Origin: Desulfuromonadales bacterium
GTDB taxonomy: Bacteria > Desulfobacterota > Desulfuromonadia > Desulfuromonadales > BM103
NCBI GenBank assembly: GCA_030630015.1
Contig: DAOVNV010000134.1
Location: 1 to 6,859, forward strand
Length of the DNA stretch: 6,859 nt
Direction: 5' to 3'
Positions 6,524 to 6,859 of this stretch are shown here, in pieces. Positions within the stretch are counted from its first letter, which is position 1; each line of letters starts with the position of its first letter. A model generated the notes under the pieces. It did no database searches, was not told where the DNA came from, and saw nothing but the letters and a program-made list of their open reading frames with translations. The position numbers and the translations under genes are program-made.

Positions 6524-6560
6524 TGACGCGATTTGACGCACCGGATTTCCACGCTATGCT
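6524..6560 (+). promoter_or_regulatory. Promoter of the exported VWA protein gene, with a tandem TGACGC repeat
   Basis: -35 TTGACG (6533-6538, five of six) and -10 TATGCT (6555-6560, four of six) are 16 bases apart, which predicts a start near 6567 and a leader of about 55 bases. TGACGC occurs at 6524-6529 and again at 6534-6539, exactly ten bases apart, with the second copy inside the -35. Upstream, about 6434-6520 is very AT-rich (a T8 run, TATATATTTA) and could act as an UP element. The rest of the 231-base gap holds no gene I can support. Confidence 0.6.
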
Positions 6561-6620
6561 CTATTAGAGAATGTTATCAACCCCAAGCTTGCCTCATATT
6601 TTTGAAAGGAGCATTTGAAC

Positions 6621-6859
6621 ATGAAAAAGATTCGTATGACTGCCGTGGTTTCTGTGTTGTTGGGGCTGGCCCTGATCCTGGCCCTGCCCCTGAATGCATC
6701 CGCCGGAATCGTCAAAAGGGTCGACAATTTCATCATCTTCCTTGATCAGTCCGGATCCATGGAGCATCATAAACATGCTGAACTCGGCCAGAACAAGCTT
6801 GACCTGGCAGTGGACACCATCGCCCGCATGGACAAGGTCATTCCCGAGCTGGGATACAC
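6621..6859 (+). CDS. Exported von Willebrand factor A domain protein (3' truncated)
   Basis: Only the first 79 residues lie in the window. A Sec signal peptide is clear: a basic start (MKKIR), a hydrophobic core at residues 8-24 and a cleavage site ASA|G after Ala28. There is no lipobox cysteine, so it should be released to the periplasm or cell surface. The mature part begins a VWA domain: strand NFIIFLD then DQSGSM (42-47), which is the DxSxS metal-ion-dependent adhesion site (Asp42, Ser44, Ser46). Start: ATG with AAAGGAG (6605-6611) nine bases upstream, and its own promoter. From memory, deltaproteobacterial proteins with this opening often carry a C-terminal OmpA peptidoglycan-binding domain, but that part is outside the window. 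No link to the TCA genes is apparent. Confidence 0.88.
   Translation, partial: MKKIRMTAVVSVLLGLALILALPLNASAGIVKRVDNFIIFLDQSGSMEHHKHAELGQNKLDLAVDTIARMDKVIPELGY

Noticed and set aside
1..6859. Mobile elements, CRISPR arrays, tRNA/rRNA genes, riboswitches
   Set aside because: No transposase-like protein, terminal inverted repeats, regularly spaced repeats, or RNA-gene signatures were seen on either strand by eye.

Overview
The window is a piece of central carbon metabolism from an anaerobic deltaproteobacterium-like organism, most likely of the Desulfuromonadales (Geobacter/Desulfuromonas/Pelobacter relatives). The basis is gene content and order: monomeric NADP isocitrate dehydrogenase, malate dehydrogenase, a small ferredoxin, then three 2-oxoacid:ferredoxin oxidoreductase subunits. 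From memory this order resembles the TCA locus of Geobacter. No database search was possible, so the genus is not determined.

Layout, all genes on the + strand. Bases 1-1417 hold the C-terminal ~471 residues of isocitrate dehydrogenase, closed by a strong intrinsic terminator (1443-1474). A regulatory interval follows, with a -35/-10 pair and overlapping palindromes on the -10. Malate dehydrogenase lies at 1696-2664, followed by a long hairpin with a poor U-tract (2688-2719). A four-gene operon occupies 2902-5659: ferredoxin subunit korD, then korA, korB and korC, with short gaps and a one-base overlap at korA/korB. It ends in a very strong terminator (5677-5716). A methyltransferase with an N-terminal Cys4 zinc-ribbon-like segment (5718-6389) begins one base after that terminator's T-run. 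After a 231-base AT-rich intergenic region with a good promoter, an exported von Willebrand factor A protein starts at 6621 and runs off the window.

How the genes work together: isocitrate dehydrogenase makes 2-oxoglutarate and NADPH. KorDABC converts 2-oxoglutarate and CoA to succinyl-CoA while reducing ferredoxin. Malate dehydrogenase closes the cycle (malate/oxaloacetate, NAD). Ferredoxin-linked 2-oxoglutarate oxidation, in place of an NAD-linked dehydrogenase complex, fits acetate-oxidising anaerobes, and the Kor reaction could also run reductively. The last two genes have no evident metabolic link to the cluster.

I found no mobile element, CRISPR array, tRNA, rRNA or clearly undescribed system. 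The points most worth a second look are regulatory: the palindromes on the mdh -10, the methyltransferase start set against a terminator, and a one-turn tandem repeat at the promoter of the exported protein gene.
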